Assembly: GCA_938084715.1 (NCBI GenBank)
Contig: CALKES010000011.1
Span: 1 to 60,413, forward strand
Source of the DNA: Candidatus Bipolaricaulota bacterium
GTDB taxonomy: Bacteria; Bipolaricaulota; Bipolaricaulia; Bipolaricaulales; Bipolaricaulaceae
Length of the DNA: 60,413 nt
Direction: 5' to 3'
Positions 52,453-60,413 of the stretch are shown here, piece after piece (position 1 is the first letter of the stretch; each line of letters begins with the position of its first letter). Below the pieces are notes generated by a model. That model saw nothing but the letters and a program-made list of their open reading frames with translations. It was not told the origin of the DNA and searched no databases. The translations under genes were made by a program, and so were the position numbers.

Positions 52453-53328
52453 TCACCTCCCGGTCGTCTGGGCCTCACAGGCGAGCACGGTGTTCAGGAG
52501 GAGGACCGCCACGGTCACCGGCCCCACCCCGCCCGGGACGGGGGTGATCGCCTCCACCTTGTCCTGCAGGGCCGCGAAGTCGGCGTCTCCCACGAGCCGG
52601 TAGCCCTTGGGGGTGGGGACCCGGTTCACCCCGACGTCGACCACCACCGCGCCCTCCCGGACCACCTCCGCCGTGAGGGTTCCCGGCTTCCCCACGGCCA
52701 CGACGACGATGTCCCCCTCCCGGGTGAAGCGGCCGAGGTTGGGGGTCGCGGAGTGGCACAGGGTGACCGTGGCGTCCCCCCCGGGGCCCCGTTGGGAGAG
52801 GAGGATCGAGAGCGGCCGGCCGACGAGGAGGCCCCGCCCGACGATCACCACGTGCTTCCCGGACGGAGGGTACCCGCTCCGGACGAGGATCTCCTGGACC
52901 GCCCGAGGGGTGCAGGGGAGGAGGTTGGGGTCGCCGCGGACGAGGCGGCCGAGGTTTTCGGGGTGGAGGCCGTCGGCGTCCTTCCGGGGGTCCACCGCCG
53001 CGAGGACCCGCTCCGGGGAGAGGTGGGGGGGCAGGGGGAGCTGAACGAGGACCCCGTGGACGCCCGGGTCCCCGTTGAGCCGGCTGATGAGGGAGAGGAG
53101 CTCCGCTTCTTCCACCTCCGCGGGGAGGACGAACACGTGGGATCGGAGGCCCAAGCCCGTCGCTGCCCGGTCCTTCTGCCGAACGTAGGAGACGGAAGCT
53201 GGATCCTCCCCAACCCGGACGATGGCGAGCCCGGGGACGACCCCCCGGGCGGCGAGGCTGGAGGCCCGCTCCCGAACCTCGTGTTGGATAGCGGCGGCGA
53301 CTGGCTGGCCGTCGAGGATCCGGCCCAC
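52453..53328 (-). CDS. folD: Bifunctional methylene-THF dehydrogenase/cyclohydrolase FolD
   Basis: 291 residues. [20 protein letters not shown] (catalytic Tyr and Lys), [35 protein letters not shown], and the nucleotide site [20 protein letters not shown] (RGLLVG where many enzymes have RSxIVG). GTG shares a base with the preceding stop codon (TAGTG), with AGGAGG 4 nt upstream. Next C1 step after Fhs. Confidence 0.96.
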   Translation of the reverse strand: MGRILDGQPVAAAIQHEVRERASSLAARGVVPGLAIVRVGEDPASVSYVRQKDRAATGLGLRSHVFVLPAEVEEAELLSLISRLNGDPGVHGVLVQLPLPPHLSPERVLAAVDPRKDADGLHPENLGRLVRGDPNLLPCTPRAVQEILVRSGYPPSGKHVVIVGRGLLVGRPLSILLSQRGPGGDATVTLCHSATPNLGRFTREGDIVVVAVGKPGTLTAEVVREGAVVVDVGVNRVPTPKGYRLVGDADFAALQDKVEAITPVPGGVGPVTVAVLLLNTVLACEAQTTGR

Positions 53329-54554
53329 TAGGCCTCCTGGGGCTTGAGCCCAACCCAGGCGAGGACGAACCCCGCCGCGGCCAGCCCGATCACCGGCGGG
53401 AACACGGCGAGGTAGCTCCCCGTGAGATCCCGCAGGATCCCCGACAGGACGTTCCCCAGGATCGCGCCGACCCCGTAGGCGGTGAAGACCACGCCGTAGT
53501 TCTCCGCGTAGTGGGCGGTGCCGAACAGGGTGGCCGTGGCTGCGGGGGCGATGGCCAGCCACCCCCCGAGGTTGAACCACAGGAGCGCAAACCCGAGGAA
53601 GTAGACGACCGGGTACCGGCCCTCGAACTCCAGGAGGAGGGCGGCGAGGAGGATGAGGGCGAAGGAGAGGAGGGCCGCCTCCCGGGGGCTACGGCGGTCG
53701 GTGAGCCAGCCGAACGCCGGCCGGCCGAGCCCGTTGAACAGGGCGAACACGGACACCGCCCCAGCCGAAAGGCCCGGCGTGAGGTGGGCCACCTCCCGGC
53801 CAAACGGGGCCGCAATCCCGATCGCCATCAACCCCGCCAGGCACCCCAGGGTGAAGGTCGTCCACAGGGCGGCGAACGCCCGGGTCCGGAGCATGCTCCC
53901 CCGGGTGTGGTCGCGGGCCGAGGCCGTCCGGGCGCTTCCGTTGGCCGTGAACCCCGTAGGGGGGAAGCGAAGGGGAAGCGCCCCCAGGGTCATCAGGGCG
54001 AAGAACGCGATGCCCAGCAAGGTGAACGTCCGGAGGGGGCCGTAGGCGTGGATAAGGGCGTTCATGAGGGGGGCCACCAGGAGGGCCGAGGCCCCGAACC
54101 CCGCCAGGGCCAGCCCGACGGCCAGGCCCCGCCGGTCGGGAAACCACCGGCCCACCACGGCGATCGGGCAGCCGTACACCACCCCCACCCCCAGCCCGCC
54201 CAGCACCCCGTAGAGGACCGTGAGCACCGCGATGTTCGGCGAAAAACCGGCCAGGATCCACCCCGCCCCCACCATGGCCCCCCCCACGAGCCCCACCCGC
54301 CGGGGCCCCCACCGCTCCACCGCCTTCCCCGCCCCAGCCATCCCCAGGGCGAACATCGCCAGGAACACCAGGAACGGAAGCCCGCTCTGGGTCGCCCGGA
54401 TCCCCCACAGCTCCTCCAGGGGTTTCCGGAACACGCTGTAGGCGTACACCGCCCCCGCGCACAGGTTGATGAGGAACCCCAGCCCCACGTACGTCCAACG
54501 GCTCAGACCTTCAAACCCGTTCGAAGAGACGCTATCCATCGCTGCACGCTTCAT
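53328..54554 (-). CDS. OFA-family major facilitator transporter, copy 2
   Basis: 408 residues from ATG at 54554 (GTG at 54566 possible), 12 membrane segments. AGAVYAYSVFRKPLEELWGI and VVGRWFPDRRGLAVGLALAG are typical of the oxalate:formate antiporter (OFA) family. Located between acs and folD-fhs, it may move formate, acetate or another monocarboxylate; substrate not readable from sequence. Coupled to folD through TAGTG. Confidence 0.85.
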   Translation of the reverse strand: MKRAAMDSVSSNGFEGLSRWTYVGLGFLINLCAGAVYAYSVFRKPLEELWGIRATQSGLPFLVFLAMFALGMAGAGKAVERWGPRRVGLVGGAMVGAGWILAGFSPNIAVLTVLYGVLGGLGVGVVYGCPIAVVGRWFPDRRGLAVGLALAGFGASALLVAPLMNALIHAYGPLRTFTLLGIAFFALMTLGALPLRFPPTGFTANGSARTASARDHTRGSMLRTRAFAALWTTFTLGCLAGLMAIGIAAPFGREVAHLTPGLSAGAVSVFALFNGLGRPAFGWLTDRRSPREAALLSFALILLAALLLEFEGRYPVVYFLGFALLWFNLGGWLAIAPAATATLFGTAHYAENYGVVFTAYGVGAILGNVLSGILRDLTGSYLAVFPPVIGLAAAGFVLAWVGLKPQEA

Positions 54555-54607
54555 CGTGTTGACCACTTCCTACCATTCCAGCTGGAAGGAGGGGCCTTCC
54601 AGGTGAT

Positions 54608-55858
54608 TTACGGGAGCCTGTAGCCGCGCTTGAGGGCCACGGCGAGGAGGAGCCCGAGCCCCGTGGTTCCCCCCGCAAGGAGGAACGCCGGGGTGTAGCT
54701 TCCGGTCACGTCAAAGAGCCACGAGCCGATCACCGATCCCAACGCCCCCATCCCGAAGGCGGTGAACACCAGGCCGTAGTTCATCCCGAGGTTCTTGGGG
54801 CCAAAGCACCACGCCGTGACGGCGGGGAACAGGGCCAGGGTCACCGCGTAGCCCCACCCCAGGAGGGCCGAGGCGAGGTAGTAGGGGGACAGGGCCACCG
54901 CCACGACGGGGAAGGCCAGGAAGACCGCGGTCTGGACGGTGAAGGTCGCCACCATCACCCGGAGGGGGCCGATCCGATCCCCCAAGTAGCCGGCGAGCGG
55001 CCGCCCGAGCCCATTGACGAGGGCAAAGAGCGACATCGCCCACGCCGCCCGCCCCGCGGGGAGCCCCAGGGTCAGCTGCCCGTAGGGCTTGATCAGCCCG
55101 ATGGCCATCAGCCCCCCGACCATCACCAGGGCGAACGTCCCCCAGATCATGTAGAAGATGGGGCTTCGGAGGAGCTCCCGGGGTTGGGCGTCCCCCCGGA
55201 GGCTTTCGACCGCTGGCCGGGGGGAGCCGGAGCCCCGCTGGGGCGGGGCCCAGCCGGGGGGCGGGTCCCGGAGGACGAGGGCGGCCAGGGCGCTCAGCCC
55301 GGCCACGAGGAGCCCGAGGAACAGGAGGGTTCCCTCGACCCCCCAGGACGGGATGAGGAGGTCGGCCTTGAGGGGGGAGAAGAGGACCGCGGCGAGCCCA
55401 AACCCCGCCACCCCAAGGGAGATGGCAAACCCCGGTCGGTCCGGAAACCACTTTCGGGCTGGGGGAGCCACGCAGGCGTAGGTGAGGGCGCATCCCGTTC
55501 CCCCGAGGAACCCGTAGGTCCCCACGAGCCACAGGGGGTGTCCGACGCGGCCCACGAGGTAGGCCAGACCGTAGGCGAGGAGGAACACCCCTGCCCCGGC
55601 GAGGGCGACCCGCCGGGGGCCGTAGCGATCCTGCAATCGCCCGGCGGGCACCATCCCCAGGGCAAACACAACCATGAACACCGTGAACGGGAGCGTGGCC
55701 TCGGCCGTGGTCCACCCGAACTTCCCCGTGAGGGGGACGACGAACGAGCCCCAGGCGTAGGATACGCCCCCCATGAGGGCGAGGACGAACCCCGCCCCGG
55801 GGATCACCCACCGGGGCAGAACCCGCGGCGGCCGCTCGGTTGTCGAGGCCTGGGCCAT
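54608..55858 (-). CDS. OFA-family major facilitator transporter, copy 1
   Basis: 416 residues, 12 membrane segments. GVSYAWGSFVVPLTGKFGWT, ARKWFPDRPGFAISLGVAG and MGALGSVIGSWLFDVTGSYT match the OFA family. It starts 6 nt after the acs stop codon and shares the same layout as copy 2, so the pair arose by duplication and diverged. Confidence 0.86.
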   Translation of the reverse strand: MAQASTTERPPRVLPRWVIPGAGFVLALMGGVSYAWGSFVVPLTGKFGWTTAEATLPFTVFMVVFALGMVPAGRLQDRYGPRRVALAGAGVFLLAYGLAYLVGRVGHPLWLVGTYGFLGGTGCALTYACVAPPARKWFPDRPGFAISLGVAGFGLAAVLFSPLKADLLIPSWGVEGTLLFLGLLVAGLSALAALVLRDPPPGWAPPQRGSGSPRPAVESLRGDAQPRELLRSPIFYMIWGTFALVMVGGLMAIGLIKPYGQLTLGLPAGRAAWAMSLFALVNGLGRPLAGYLGDRIGPLRVMVATFTVQTAVFLAFPVVAVALSPYYLASALLGWGYAVTLALFPAVTAWCFGPKNLGMNYGLVFTAFGMGALGSVIGSWLFDVTGSYTPAFLLAGGTTGLGLLLAVALKRGYRLP

Positions 55859-55864
55859 GGAGCG

Positions 55865-57838
55865 CTAGCCCTTGTACCCCACGATTTTCTGGAGCTCGGC
55901 CACGCTCTCGGGGTTCCGGAGGGTGGTGAGGTCGCCCACCGGCTCGTTCCGCACAAGGGCCTTGAGGATCCGGCGCATGATCTTTCCCGAGCGGGTCTTC
56001 GGAACGTCGTCGGCGAAGTAGATCGCTGCCGGCCGGGCCGTGGGCCCGATGATCTTGTCCACCGTCTTCACGAGGTCCTTCTTCAGCTCCTCGGAGGGTT
56101 GGGCTCCCTTCTTGAGGAGGACGAACGCCACCGGGACCTCGCCTTTCACCTCGTCGGGCTTGGAGACGACCGCGACCTCGGAGACGAGGGGGTGCTGGGA
56201 CAGGGCGTCCTCGACCTCGGCCGTGGCCAGCCGGTGCCCGGCCACGTTCATCACGTCGTCCACCCGGCCCGTGACCCGGATGTTCCCTATCTCGTCCATC
56301 CGCGCCCCGTCCTTGGTGAAGTAGAGCTTGGGCCCGAGGTCCCCGAAGTAGGTCGCCCGGAACTTCTCCACGTCCCCGTAGAGGCCGCGGAGGAGGGCGG
56401 GCGGGAAGGGAGGCTCGATCACCAGGTACCCTCCATCCCCCGGCTTCACCGGGGTACCACCGGCGTCGACGATCTTGGCCCGGATACCCGGGAAGGGCCG
56501 CCCGGCCACCGTGGGGATGAAGGGCCCGATCCCCGGGAGGGCCTGGACGCACGTCGCCCCGGTCTCGGTCTGCCACCAGGTGTCGATGATCGGGCACCGC
56601 TTCCCCCCGATGTGCTCAAAGTACCACAGCCACGCCTCCTCGTTGATTGGCTCCCCCACGGAGCCGAGGACCCGGAGGCTGGACATGTCGTACTTTGCCG
56701 GCCACTCCTCGCCCCATTTCACGTGCATCCGGATTGCGGTCGGGGCGGTGTAGTACACCGTCACCTTGTGCTTGGCGATGACCTGCCACATCCGGCCGTG
56801 GTCGGGGAAGTCGGGCGTCCCCTCGTAGACGAGGGTCGCCACCCCGTTCATGAGGGGGCCGTAGTTGATGTAGGAGTGGCCGGTGACCCACCCCACGTCG
56901 GCCGTGCACCAGTGGACGTCGTCCTCGTGGAGGTTGAAGTCCCACTTGCAGGTGGCGTGGACTTGGACGGCGTAGCCCCCGGTGGTGTGCATGACCCCCT
57001 TGGGTTTCCCCGTCGTCCCCGAGGTGTAGAGGATGAACGAGAGGTCCTCGGAGTCCAGGGGCTCCGGGGGGCAGGTGGCGGACTTCCCCTCCACCACCTC
57101 GTGGTACCACACGTCGCGGCCCTTCTGGATCGGGACGGGAGTCCCCATCCGCCGGACGACGACCACCTTTTCCACCGCGGTCCCGGCCAGGGCCTGGTCG
57201 GCCTGCTCCTTGAGGGCGATCGCCTTCCCCCGCCGCCAGTACCCGTCGGCGGTGACCAGGAGCTTGGCCCCACAGTCCAGGAGCCGGTCCCGGAGGGACT
57301 CGGGGGAGAAAGCAGAGAAGACGACGGTGTGGACTGCGCCGATGCGGACCACGGCCTGCATGGCGATCACCGCCTCCGGGATCATGGGGAGGTAGATCCC
57401 CACCCGGTCACCCTTCTGGACCCCGAGGGCCTTGAGGGCGTTGGCGAACCGGGATACCTCCTCAAGGAGCTCCCGGTAGGTGAAGGTACGGCCGGGCTCG
57501 TCCACGGGCTCCGGCTCCCAGATGAGGGCGGTCTTGTCCCCCCGCCCCGCCTCCACGTGGCGGTCGAGGGAGTTGTAGGAGAGGTTGAGCTTGCCCCCCA
57601 CGAACCACCGGTAGGCGTAGGGTTCGTCCACGTAAGCTTCCGTCCACTTTTGGAACCAGGAGAGCTCCCGCGCCCGCTCCTCCCAGAACGCCACCGGGTC
57701 CTTGGCCGCTTTCTCGTAAATGGTGGGATCCGCGACCCAGGCGTGGGCTTGGAGGGCGTCGCTGGGCCAGTACCAGTTTGTGCGCTTGGGATCGGGAACG
57801 ACCCACTGCGTTCCAGCCATCGCCGCTTTCTTCTTCAC
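55865..57838 (-). CDS. acs: Acetyl-CoA synthetase (AMP-forming)
   Basis: 657 residues. Start NWYWPSDALQAHAWVADPTI-like leader, AMP-binding YTSGTTGKPKGVMHTTGGY, IDTWWQTETGAT, GRVDDVMNVAGHRLATAEVE, and the C-terminal PKTRSGKIMRRIL with Lys619, the residue acetylated by Pat-type enzymes in other bacteria. GTG at 57838 is 8-9 nt after AAGGAGG; the frame runs open further upstream. First gene of acs-OFA-OFA-folD-fhs. Confidence 0.97.
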   Translation of the reverse strand: MKKKAAMAGTQWVVPDPKRTNWYWPSDALQAHAWVADPTIYEKAAKDPVAFWEERARELSWFQKWTEAYVDEPYAYRWFVGGKLNLSYNSLDRHVEAGRGDKTALIWEPEPVDEPGRTFTYRELLEEVSRFANALKALGVQKGDRVGIYLPMIPEAVIAMQAVVRIGAVHTVVFSAFSPESLRDRLLDCGAKLLVTADGYWRRGKAIALKEQADQALAGTAVEKVVVVRRMGTPVPIQKGRDVWYHEVVEGKSATCPPEPLDSEDLSFILYTSGTTGKPKGVMHTTGGYAVQVHATCKWDFNLHEDDVHWCTADVGWVTGHSYINYGPLMNGVATLVYEGTPDFPDHGRMWQVIAKHKVTVYYTAPTAIRMHVKWGEEWPAKYDMSSLRVLGSVGEPINEEAWLWYFEHIGGKRCPIIDTWWQTETGATCVQALPGIGPFIPTVAGRPFPGIRAKIVDAGGTPVKPGDGGYLVIEPPFPPALLRGLYGDVEKFRATYFGDLGPKLYFTKDGARMDEIGNIRVTGRVDDVMNVAGHRLATAEVEDALSQHPLVSEVAVVSKPDEVKGEVPVAFVLLKKGAQPSEELKKDLVKTVDKIIGPTARPAAIYFADDVPKTRSGKIMRRILKALVRNEPVGDLTTLRNPESVAELQKIVGYKG

Positions 57839-57879
57839 GGTGGTGTGCCTCCTTCGTAGGGTCAGAGCCGACCCGGCGC

Positions 57880-57908
57880 ATGATACCCAAGCCCCCGACC
57901 CTTGCACA
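57880..57908 (-). promoter_or_regulatory. Candidate acs operon promoter
   Basis: TGTGCA (57908-57903), 17-nt spacer, TATCAT (57885-57880); leader of about 35 nt with a ribosome binding site. Confidence 0.5.
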
Positions 57909-57923
57909 GCCCGGGATGTCGGT

Positions 57924-57953
57924 TTGGCAAGGGGGCGGGGTTTGACGTACAAG
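57924..57953 (+). promoter_or_regulatory. Promoter of the DUF502 gene
   Basis: TTGGCA (57924-57929), 18-nt spacer, TACAAG (57948-57953), 7 nt before ATG: leaderless arrangement. Confidence 0.6.
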
Positions 57954-57960
57954 ATGGCCG

Positions 57961-58608
57961 ATGCGGCGCTTCCTTCGCTGGGTGCGGGCAACGTTCGTGT
58001 CCGGGCTCCTCGCCCTGGGGCCGCTCGCGCTCTGCCTGTACCTCCTGTGGCTTCTCTATCGCCTCGCCTACGCGCTTCTGGGGCCCGAGACTGCGTTTGC
58101 GTCCCTCATGCGCCGGCTTCTGGGGCGCTACGTTCCGGGGACCGAGATCGCCGCTAGCGTGATCCTGATCCTCCTCGTGGGGGTCGTGGCCCGGCACTGG
58201 GTCGGGCGGGGGATTTTGGCCGGGGTGGAGCGGATCGTGCGGGCGATCCCCGGGGTGCGGAACGTGTACTGGGGGGCCCGCCAGCTGGCCCATGTGGTCC
58301 TCCGCCGGGATCAGCCCTTTGCCACCGGACGACGCATCGTCCTCGTGGAGTTTCCCCAGCCGGGCTCCCACGTCCTGGGGATCCTCACCAACGAGGACGT
58401 GGCCGGGCGAAGCGAGCGGCTCACCCCGAACACAGTGGCGGTCTACATTCCCACCGCCCCCAACCCCCTCTCGGGGTGGGTCCTGTTCGTCCCCCGGAGC
58501 AAGGTGCTCCCCGTGGACCTCACCGCCGAGGAGGCCCTCAGCCTCATCCTCTCGGGGGGGCTCGTCTTCCGTCCGGGGGAGGAGCCCAGGGGAGACGGAT
58601 CGGGCTGA
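57961..58608 (+). CDS. DUF502 family membrane protein
   Basis: 215 residues. Two membrane segments (about 10-34 and 60-80) and a soluble part with GVRNVYWGARQLAHVVL, VVLVEFPQPG-like FQ-P-G region and FVPRSKVLPVDLTAEEALSL, LILSGGLV, all characteristic of DUF502. No function established. Starts the small rightward cluster with the FNR-like regulator. Confidence 0.88.
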   Translation: MRRFLRWVRATFVSGLLALGPLALCLYLLWLLYRLAYALLGPETAFASLMRRLLGRYVPGTEIAASVILILLVGVVARHWVGRGILAGVERIVRAIPGVRNVYWGARQLAHVVLRRDQPFATGRRIVLVEFPQPGSHVLGILTNEDVAGRSERLTPNTVAVYIPTAPNPLSGWVLFVPRSKVLPVDLTAEEALSLILSGGLVFRPGEEPRGDGSG

Positions 58609-58634
58609 GGCTGGACGCGGGCCCTGGACCGCGG

Positions 58635-58640
58635 TACAAA
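58635..58640 (+). promoter_or_regulatory. -10 box (TACAAA) of the FNR-like gene
   Basis: TACAAA ends 8 nt before ATG; no ribosome binding site lies between the two. Confidence 0.45.
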
Positions 58641-58648
58641 GTGCCCTG

Positions 58649-59401
58649 ATGCCAGGCGCCAAGGCCGACTCGTCCCGGGCCACGGACCTCTGCGCGCAGT
58701 GCCCCCACGCCTGCGCCGAGGTCTTCGCCGGCCTCTCCCCCGCGAGCCGCGCGGAGCTCCGGTCCCTCATGCGGCCGATGTCCCTCGACGCCGGGGCCAC
58801 CCTGTTCCAGGAGGGGATGCCCGCCTTCGGCCTCTACGTCCTCTGCCAGGGGAAGGTCAAGCTCGCCAAGAGGTCCCGGGGCGGTCACTCCCAGATCCTC
58901 AAGCTCCTCGGGCCCGGGGAGGTCCTCGGGGAGAAGACGATGTTCGACCGGGAGTGCTACACCTGCTACGCCAAGACCCTGGAGCCCTCCACCCTTATGT
59001 TCATTCCCCGGGAGGAGTTCCTCCTCTTCCTCCGCCGCCACCCCGAGGTGGCCCTGCGGTTTCTCGAGCGGCTATCCCGGGAGAGCAAGGTGTTCGGGGA
59101 CCGGCTCGTGGAGATCAAGTCCCGATCAGCGCGGGAGCGGGTGGCGCGCGCGCTTCTCGAGCTTGCCCAGGCGTTTGGGGAGGAGACCCCGGAGGGGTGG
59201 GACCTCGGCGTGGAGCTCCCCCGGGGGGAACTGGCCGAGATGGCGGGGGTGTCCACGGAGACCGCGATTCGGGTCCTGTCGGAGTTCAAGGAGCGGGGGA
59301 TCGTGGCCCTCCCGGGGAAGCGGATCGTGATCCTCCGGGCCGACGAGGTCCGGCGGCTGGCCCACCCGTTCCGGACCTTCCTCCGGGAGAGCCCGGCCTA
59401 G
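58649..59401 (+). CDS. CRP/FNR-family regulator with FNR-like cysteines
   Basis: 250 residues. N-terminal Cys15, Cys18 and Cys22 (LCAQCPHACAE) and Cys103/Cys106 in the cNMP-like domain (DRECYTCYAKT) resemble the ligand set of FNR's oxygen-sensitive 4Fe-4S cluster. The C-terminal winged helix is PRGELAEMAGVSTETAIRVL, SEFKERGIVALPGKRIVIL. A redox or oxygen sensor is likely; targets unknown. An open frame upstream to 58292 lies inside the DUF502 gene and is rejected. Confidence 0.9.
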   Translation: MPGAKADSSRATDLCAQCPHACAEVFAGLSPASRAELRSLMRPMSLDAGATLFQEGMPAFGLYVLCQGKVKLAKRSRGGHSQILKLLGPGEVLGEKTMFDRECYTCYAKTLEPSTLMFIPREEFLLFLRRHPEVALRFLERLSRESKVFGDRLVEIKSRSARERVARALLELAQAFGEETPEGWDLGVELPRGELAEMAGVSTETAIRVLSEFKERGIVALPGKRIVILRADEVRRLAHPFRTFLRESPA

Positions 59402-59405
59402 TCCC

Positions 59406-59852
59406 GTGGCCCGCGCCATCCTCGGGGTCGGGAACCCCCTCCGGCGGGACGACGGGGTCGGGGTGTGGGTGGCCGAGAGGATGCGCGGGACGGGCTGGGA
59501 GGTCATCGTCGCCGGCCTGAGCGTGGAGAACGCGTTGGGGACCGTGCGGCGGTTTGCCCCCGATCTCCTCGTGGTGGTGGACGCCGCGGAGTTGGGGCTC
59601 CCTCCCGGAAGTGCCCGTCGCCTCCGCCTCGAGGAATCAGCCCGGATGCTCGGCTCGACGCACGCCCTTCCCCTCCCGTTCCTCCTCTCCACCGTGGGCG
59701 ACCGGGTAGGGAAGATCGTCCTCATCGGGATCCAGCCCGCCGACCGCTCCCTCGGGGAGGGGCTGACCCCCGAGGTGCGGGCCGGGGCGGAGGGCCTCGT
59801 CGTCCGTCTCCTGGCCGGTGACCTCGGGGCGATCCCCGCCCTGGGGTCGTGA
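59406..59852 (+). CDS. NiFe-hydrogenase maturation protease (HycI/HyaD family)
   Basis: 148 residues. N-terminal ILGVGNPLRRDDGVGVWVAE, then LLVVVDAAELG and a His in GSTHALPLPFLL; these carry the acidic and His nickel-sensing ligands of the family. It removes the C-terminal tail of a hydrogenase large subunit. GTG start 4 nt after the regulator's stop codon, so co-expressed with it. No hydrogenase subunit lies within the window. Confidence 0.92.
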   Translation: MARAILGVGNPLRRDDGVGVWVAERMRGTGWEVIVAGLSVENALGTVRRFAPDLLVVVDAAELGLPPGSARRLRLEESARMLGSTHALPLPFLLSTVGDRVGKIVLIGIQPADRSLGEGLTPEVRAGAEGLVVRLLAGDLGAIPALGS

Positions 59853-60263
59853 CCCGCGAGGGCGGGCCTGGAAAGGGCGCCCCCTCCCGTTCCCGCCGAT
59901 TGGTTTTCGGCTGGGGAGGACGACCACCGCGTACCACCCAGGGGACGAGAGGGTACCGATGGGCACGGCCAAAGGCCACGGCGTGAGGACCATGAGACAG
60001 ACCTCGCCAGGGTTCGAGGTCGTGACCGGGATCTGGCGGCCGAGGATCGTCACCTGCGGCACCTGTGGAGCGCACGAGGCCTTCCCGGTGCCCGACAGGA
60101 CAAGCACGACGGGATCGCCCGTACTCGGATGGGGCGGGAGGACCTGGGCCTCCGCGGTCCCGAGCTGCGCCACACCTTCGACCCTGAACGCCACCAGACC
60201 GACACCCAAAAGGAGAACCAAGACGGCACTGAGCAAGGAGAGCCTCTCTCGCCGGTGGGGCAC
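59637..60263 (-). CDS. Secreted hypothetical protein, 3' end unresolved
   Basis: 208 codons, GTG start, with a signal anchor (SLLSAVLVLLLGVGLVAF). About residues 40-115 look like one small beta domain (PVVLVLSGTGKASCAPQVPQ, SSPGWYAVVVLP) with two Cys. After residue about 120 the reading is low-complexity and runs antisense through the hydrogenase protease gene for 216 nt, so the real end may be earlier, through an error or frameshift; no stop codon is close in any frame. No family recognised. Upstream to the window end (60264-60413) I see no other gene. Confidence 0.4.
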   Translation of the reverse strand: MPHRRERLSLLSAVLVLLLGVGLVAFRVEGVAQLGTAEAQVLPPHPSTGDPVVLVLSGTGKASCAPQVPQVTILGRQIPVTTSNPGEVCLMVLTPWPLAVPIGTLSSPGWYAVVVLPSRKPIGGNGRGRPFQARPRGSRPQGGDRPEVTGQETDDEALRPGPHLGGQPLPEGAVGGLDPDEDDLPYPVAHGGEEEREGKGVRRAEHPG

Positions 60264-60413
60264 CGTCTGCCCACACTCCCACCGCCGGCCGTTATGGAGC
60301 CATATGGAGCACCACCTCCCTTGTCCGCGTCACAGATCGTCCGATCTCCCCGCATCGCATCGTTTTCACCCTCGCCTCCTTGGAACGGCTCTGTCCCCGC
60401 ACTCAACCCCCCA

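Noticed and set aside
53329-53580. Upstream extension of folD
   Set aside because: It lies inside the transporter gene; GTG at 53328 has AGGAGG upstream and gives a standard FolD N terminus.
58292-58648. N-terminal extension of the FNR-like protein
   Set aside because: It overlaps the DUF502 gene in another frame and is Ser/Pro-rich. ATG at 58649 yields the expected N-terminal cysteines.

Overview
The window reads as one contiguous piece of a very GC-rich, compact bacterial chromosome: short or negative gene spacing, many GTG and TTG starts, and a housekeeping set (dnaK operon, secA, pgk, prfA, smpB, rpiA, a tRNA-Gly). It has signs of a diderm envelope (a Cys-rich Phe-terminated barrel protein, a PorV-like barrel protein, a LolA-like protein, an SLH/coiled-coil/TM protein). 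It also has an anaerobic C1/acetate set (fhs, folD, acs, ADP-forming acyl-CoA synthetase, FNR-like regulator, NiFe-hydrogenase protease). Together these suggest an anaerobic, possibly acetogenic lineage such as Candidatus Bipolaricaulota (OP1/Acetothermia). That assignment is inference; no rRNA is present.

Layout. 1-11.1 kb: secreted and envelope proteins (a beta-helix protein cut by the window edge, a metzincin protease, a TlpA-like thioredoxin, a PorV-like barrel protein, a subtilase, a small barrel-like protein, an FN3 lipoprotein). Three of the large ones share a C-terminal cassette. 11.2-16.5 kb: a PIN/AbrB toxin-antitoxin pair, then hrcA-grpE-dnaK-dnaJ read leftward from a CIRCE-controlled promoter. 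16.5-30.4 kb: a long leftward run secA-pgsB-pgsC-pgsW-ggt-ggt-(ConA-like)-aspartoacylase-DctM-small TM-aspartoacylase, apparently a poly-gamma-glutamate-type synthesis, cleavage and uptake locus lacking pgsA. 30.5-35.4 kb: SLH protein, MNT/HEPN pair overlapping a PGI/PMI gene, hicBA, and the Cys-rich outer-membrane protein with a strong promoter and terminator.

35.6-40.8 kb: a 1,500-residue modular subtilase preceded by a gene resembling a free-standing subtilase propeptide. 40.9-47.9 kb: ThiF-family enzyme, TPR protein, family-4 uracil-DNA glycosylase, tRNA-Gly(CCC), pgk, LolA-like protein, DUF151 nuclease, smpB, prfA, rpiA. 48.0-57.8 kb: an ADP-forming acyl-CoA synthetase fused to a GNAT acetyltransferase, convergent with an acs-OFA-OFA-folD-fhs operon. 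57.9-60.4 kb: DUF502 membrane protein, FNR-like regulator, hydrogenase maturation protease, and an unresolved secreted protein.

Across the window, many genes have a -10 hexamer 6-9 nt before the start codon and no Shine-Dalgarno, so leaderless mRNAs look common. Three convergent gene pairs end on one shared CTAG. The most system-like regions are the pgs/GGT/aspartoacylase/DctM cluster, the shared secretion cassette, and the acs operon facing a possible Acs-modifying enzyme.
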